This document shows positions 30,621-32,658 of a stretch of 32,658 nucleotides of DNA, piece after piece. Position numbers and translations under genes: made by a program. The first letter of the stretch is position 1. The number at the start of each line of letters is the position of its first letter. This DNA comes from Actinomycetota bacterium (GTDB lineage: Bacteria > Actinomycetota > Thermoleophilia > Gaiellales > Gaiellaceae), in the NCBI GenBank assembly GCA_947507735.1, contig CANNRA010000004.1, forward strand, positions 1 to 32,658, in the 5' to 3' direction. Below the pieces are notes generated by a model. The model saw only the letters and a list, made by a program, of their open reading frames with translations, did not search any database and had not been told where the DNA came from.

Positions 30621-31496
30621 CTAGTTTGTGACAGGTGCTGCGACCGCTTCGGTCGCGGCGTCTCCTGGCTGCTCCTCGCGCGCCAGGATGACGGCGCCTG
30701 CGATCACGAAGGCGAACGCGAGCACGCGGGCCACTCCGGCAGCGCCGCTCGGCAGCGGCTCGTCGTAGAGCGTCATGCCCGCGGCGATCGGCACGGCGTT
30801 GGTCAGCATCGTGGCGAGGCCCGCGGTGGTGAGCGCGCCGCCGCGCTGGAAGCCCATCTGCAGCACGAGCGTCCCGGCGGCGTAGGCGGCGAGCATCAAC
30901 GGCGCGAGCGCGAGGCGGCTGCCACCCTCGACAACCGACTTCGTGCAGACGTCACCGGCGGCGAAGAGGATCCCGGCTGCCGCCCCGTAGCTCGCTCCTC
31001 GCCCGAGCAGCCCGCCGCCGAGCCGCACCACGAGCAGCGCCACCACGAGCGAGCCGACGATCCACGCCAGCAGCGGCACCCACTCGCTGCTGCGGCCCTG
31101 CTCGGCGCCACGCGCCAGCGACAGGCCGAGCAGCCCGAGCCCGGTGATCGCGACGCCGACGCCGATTCGCTCGCGCCGCGCGAGGCGCACCATGCCAGGC
31201 CGGCCGACGAGGAAGGCGAGCACCCCGATGCCTCCTGCCGAGGCGGCCTGCACGAGCGACAGCGGGGCCAGCGCCAGCGCCAGCACGTAGAGCAGCCAAC
31301 CCGCAACCTCGGCGAGGAAGCCGGTCAGCCAGCGGCGGCTGGCCAGCAGCACGCGCACGGCGTGGAGCGGCCGCTTGATCGAGACGGCGGGCAGGCTTGA
31401 CGCTGCGGAGTGCTCGGTGAGGTAGCCCCAGTTGAGCAGGCAGGCGGAGGCGATCGTGATGACGAGGGCGAGCGAGAGCTGTGCGTTCGCCCCCAT
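30621..31496 (-). CDS. DMT-superfamily (EamA-like) membrane protein
   Basis: Membrane protein of 291 residues with nine to ten hydrophobic segments arranged as two similar halves. Typical features are SLVQAASAGGIGVLAFLVGRP at the end of half 1, the Gly-rich helix packing in GVAITGLGLLGLSLA, and PIAAGMTLYDEPLPSGAAGVARVLAFAFVIAGAVIL at the end, the usual EamA/magnesium-transporter-like pattern (Glu-Pro-Leu-P before the last helix). The transported molecule is unknown. The ATG lies four bases after the lipoprotein stop, so it is the third gene of the M23-lipoprotein-DMT operon. Confidence 0.87.
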   Translation of the reverse strand: MGANAQLSLALVITIASACLLNWGYLTEHSAASSLPAVSIKRPLHAVRVLLASRRWLTGFLAEVAGWLLYVLALALAPLSLVQAASAGGIGVLAFLVGRPGMVRLARRERIGVGVAITGLGLLGLSLARGAEQGRSSEWVPLLAWIVGSLVVALLVVRLGGGLLGRGASYGAAAGILFAAGDVCTKSVVEGGSRLALAPLMLAAYAAGTLVLQMGFQRGGALTTAGLATMLTNAVPIAAGMTLYDEPLPSGAAGVARVLAFAFVIAGAVILAREEQPGDAATEAVAAPVTN

Positions 31497-31500
31497 CGGC

Positions 31501-32076
31501 TCAGCGAGCGGCGGCGAGCGTGAAGGAGGAGAGCAGCGCGGCGCACGGCGCGTCCGGGTCAGCGGCGGCGCGCCGGCAGACGAGCAGCCACTCGGTGGCG
31601 CCGCGCAGGACGAAGGTGACCTGCTGCTGGACGAGGTCGCTGTCGAGCGTGTACTCGATGCGGTAGCTGCGCACCTCGATGCCTGCGACGGTGATCGTCT
31701 CGCTGGCTGTGACCTTGCCCTTGCGGTCAGTGGCGAGCTGCGCCGCGACCTTGTCGAGCTCCAGGGCGGCAGCAGCGAACTTGGCCGGGTCGAAAGGCTT
31801 GACGAGCGGGTAGACGGCGACCGCGAGAAGCTGCGAGCCGGGGCCCGTTGCGTTCATGCCGCGAGGCCGCGTGGAGATCTTCCAGCCGATCGGGGCGGTG
31901 TAGCTGTAGCCGCTGCCTGCGACCTTCTGGGTCGTCGGGGCGACAGGGGCGGGCTGCTTGGCGCTACCGCCGCAGCCGGCGACGGCAACGGCGAGCAGGG
32001 CTGCGAGGGCGAGCACTGCGACGGTGCGCGTCCCGCGCGGGGTGCTGCGGAAATGGCGGTTCAGGGGGTGCTGCAT
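31501..32076 (-). CDS. Predicted lipoprotein
   Basis: Protein of 191 residues with a lipoprotein signal peptide: basic start, hydrophobic core (VLALAALLAVAV) and lipobox VAGC with Cys35 as the lipidated residue. A Pro/Ala/Thr linker follows, then one domain (about 50-190) beginning SGYSYTAPIGWKIST, which recalls the PsbP/Mog1-like fold of many actinobacterial lipoproteins (Y-x-Y-x-x-P-x-G-W start, two late helices, Cys pair CRRAAADPDAPCAALL). No enzymatic motif. Its ATG overlaps the stop of the M23 peptidase gene. A role near the cell wall is likely but unspecified. Confidence 0.87.
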   Translation of the reverse strand: MQHPLNRHFRSTPRGTRTVAVLALAALLAVAVAGCGGSAKQPAPVAPTTQKVAGSGYSYTAPIGWKISTRPRGMNATGPGSQLLAVAVYPLVKPFDPAKFAAAALELDKVAAQLATDRKGKVTASETITVAGIEVRSYRIEYTLDSDLVQQQVTFVLRGATEWLLVCRRAAADPDAPCAALLSSFTLAAAR

Positions 32077-32658
32077 CACGGTTTGGCTCCAGTCACGTCG
32101 GCCTCCAGCAGGTACGCCGCGGGCCGCGCGGCGACGGTGAGCCGTGCCGGGGCGGGCGGCGCTGCCACGACCTGGACGGCGTCGCTCCCGCGCTGCCACG
32201 CGGCGAGCATAGGGCTCGGGTTGACAGCCCCGGCGTAGCCGACCGCTGCGAGGGCGGCCGGGTGGATCTCGAAGTGGAGGTGCGCCGGGGTGCGCTCGGC
32301 GTCGCCGGTGTTGCCGACCAGACCGAGCGGCGCGCCGGCACGCACGCGGCTGCCGTTGCGTAGGCCGGGTGCGTACGCGTCGAGGTGCGCGTAGTAGAAG
32401 GCGTTGCCGGCGGTGTCGCGCAGCCAGAGCCGCTGCCCACCGCGGGGGTTCCAGCCGAGCTCGGAGACGGTGCCGTCGGTGACAGCCACCACCGCGGTGC
32501 CGCGTGGCGCGAAGAGATCGATGCCGTGATGCCAGATGACGCCCGCGCGCGCGGCGCCGAACGTGTCGGTGACCGGCGTGCTCCGCGCGATCGGGAAGGC
32601 GTGGCGACCGGGGGTGACCGGAACGGCAACGTGGGCCAGCGCCGCTGCGCCCGCCACG
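32076..32658 (-). CDS. M23 metallopeptidase (partial, 5' end outside window)
   Basis: C-terminal 193 residues or so of a LytM/M23 zinc peptidase that would cut peptidoglycan cross-links or regulate an amidase. The zinc site is intact: HHGIDLFAP (H-x-x-x-D) and AHLHFEI (H-x-H), with TAVVAVTDGTVSELGWN, YYAHLDAY and GLVGNTGDA between them, all typical. A Pro/Ala-rich tail of about 50 residues follows. The frame is open at the window edge and the visible GTG near 32657 need not be the start, so a signal peptide may lie beyond. First visible gene of the operon with the lipoprotein and DMT protein. Confidence 0.93.
   Translation of the reverse strand, partial: VAGAAALAHVAVPVTPGRHAFPIARSTPVTDTFGAARAGVIWHHGIDLFAPRGTAVVAVTDGTVSELGWNPRGGQRLWLRDTAGNAFYYAHLDAYAPGLRNGSRVRAGAPLGLVGNTGDAERTPAHLHFEIHPAALAAVGYAGAVNPSPMLAAWQRGSDAVQVVAAPPAPARLTVAARPAAYLLEADVTGAKP

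Noticed and set aside
1-32658. tRNA, rRNA, CRISPR, insertion sequence or prophage
   Set aside because: I looked for cloverleaf-like segments, regularly spaced repeats, transposase motifs (DDE, HTH-IS) and terminal inverted repeats and found none.

Overview
The window is about 70% G+C, almost fully coding, and uses GTG starts freely. GTGA/ATGA stop-start overlaps are common. Together with FhaA/FhaB, a PP2C phosphatase, a PdtaS/PdtaR-type two-component pair with an ANTAR regulator, DUF4446, a MmpL-type exporter and many TANNNT boxes lying 6-9 nt before a start codon, this points to an Actinomycetota chromosome. A deep class such as Thermoleophilia is my guess; the sequence alone does not prove it. 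I see no tRNA, rRNA, CRISPR array, insertion sequence, phage gene or plasmid gene. No gap between genes exceeds about 200 bp.

Layout. (a) 1-4098, minus strand: a signalling operon in the order Ser/Thr kinase with a polytopic membrane tail, FhaA, FhaB, PP2C phosphatase (cut by the window edge). (b) 4182-6431, plus: a membrane-anchored protein with a CARDB-like end, a DUF4446 protein and an HNH endonuclease. (c) 6485-8536, plus: a thiolase-fold protein, a DUF35 zinc-ribbon protein and a MaoC hydratase. This looks like a hydratase/retro-aldolase module for acyl-CoA side chains (Ltp2/ChsH-like). A SUKH-like protein follows. (d) 9049-10820, minus: glnK-amtB behind a roughly 180-nt leader with tandem hairpins, divergent from an arsR gene whose putative operator covers its own start codon. 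(e) 11374-12638, minus: a PRC-barrel-like protein and two related small membrane proteins. (f) 12663-14728, plus: pdtaS and pdtaR, with an 18-bp palindrome between them. (g) 14741-18278, minus: ABC-F ATPase, M20 peptidase and NUDIX hydrolase, translationally coupled. (h) 18378-23473, plus: transketolase, rpiB, transaldolase and pgi, followed by a 31-codon ORF that looks like the remains of a 6-phosphogluconate dehydrogenase gene. (i) 23478-27853, plus: a secreted protein made of four repeats with paired cysteines, a CitE-like lyase, a secreted calcineurin-type phosphoesterase preceded by a four-unit PHO-box-like array, and an Asp/Glu racemase-family protein. (j) 27899-32658, minus: M23 peptidase (partial), lipoprotein and DMT-type membrane protein, then MmpL transporter and SRPBCC protein.

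How the genes work together. The window is mostly housekeeping: cell-envelope phosphosignalling, nitrogen sensing and uptake, the non-oxidative pentose phosphate pathway joined to glucose-6-phosphate isomerase, acyl-CoA breakdown, and phosphate-responsive secretion. I found no clear defence or mobile system. The points most worth a second look are the glnK leader RNA with a PII protein lacking the modifiable T-loop tyrosine, the four-repeat secreted protein, the split Ltp2-like module, the gnd relic, the PHO-box array, the hairpin covering the ABC-F ribosome-binding site, and the repeated use of terminator hairpins that hold the stop codon of the minus-strand gene.
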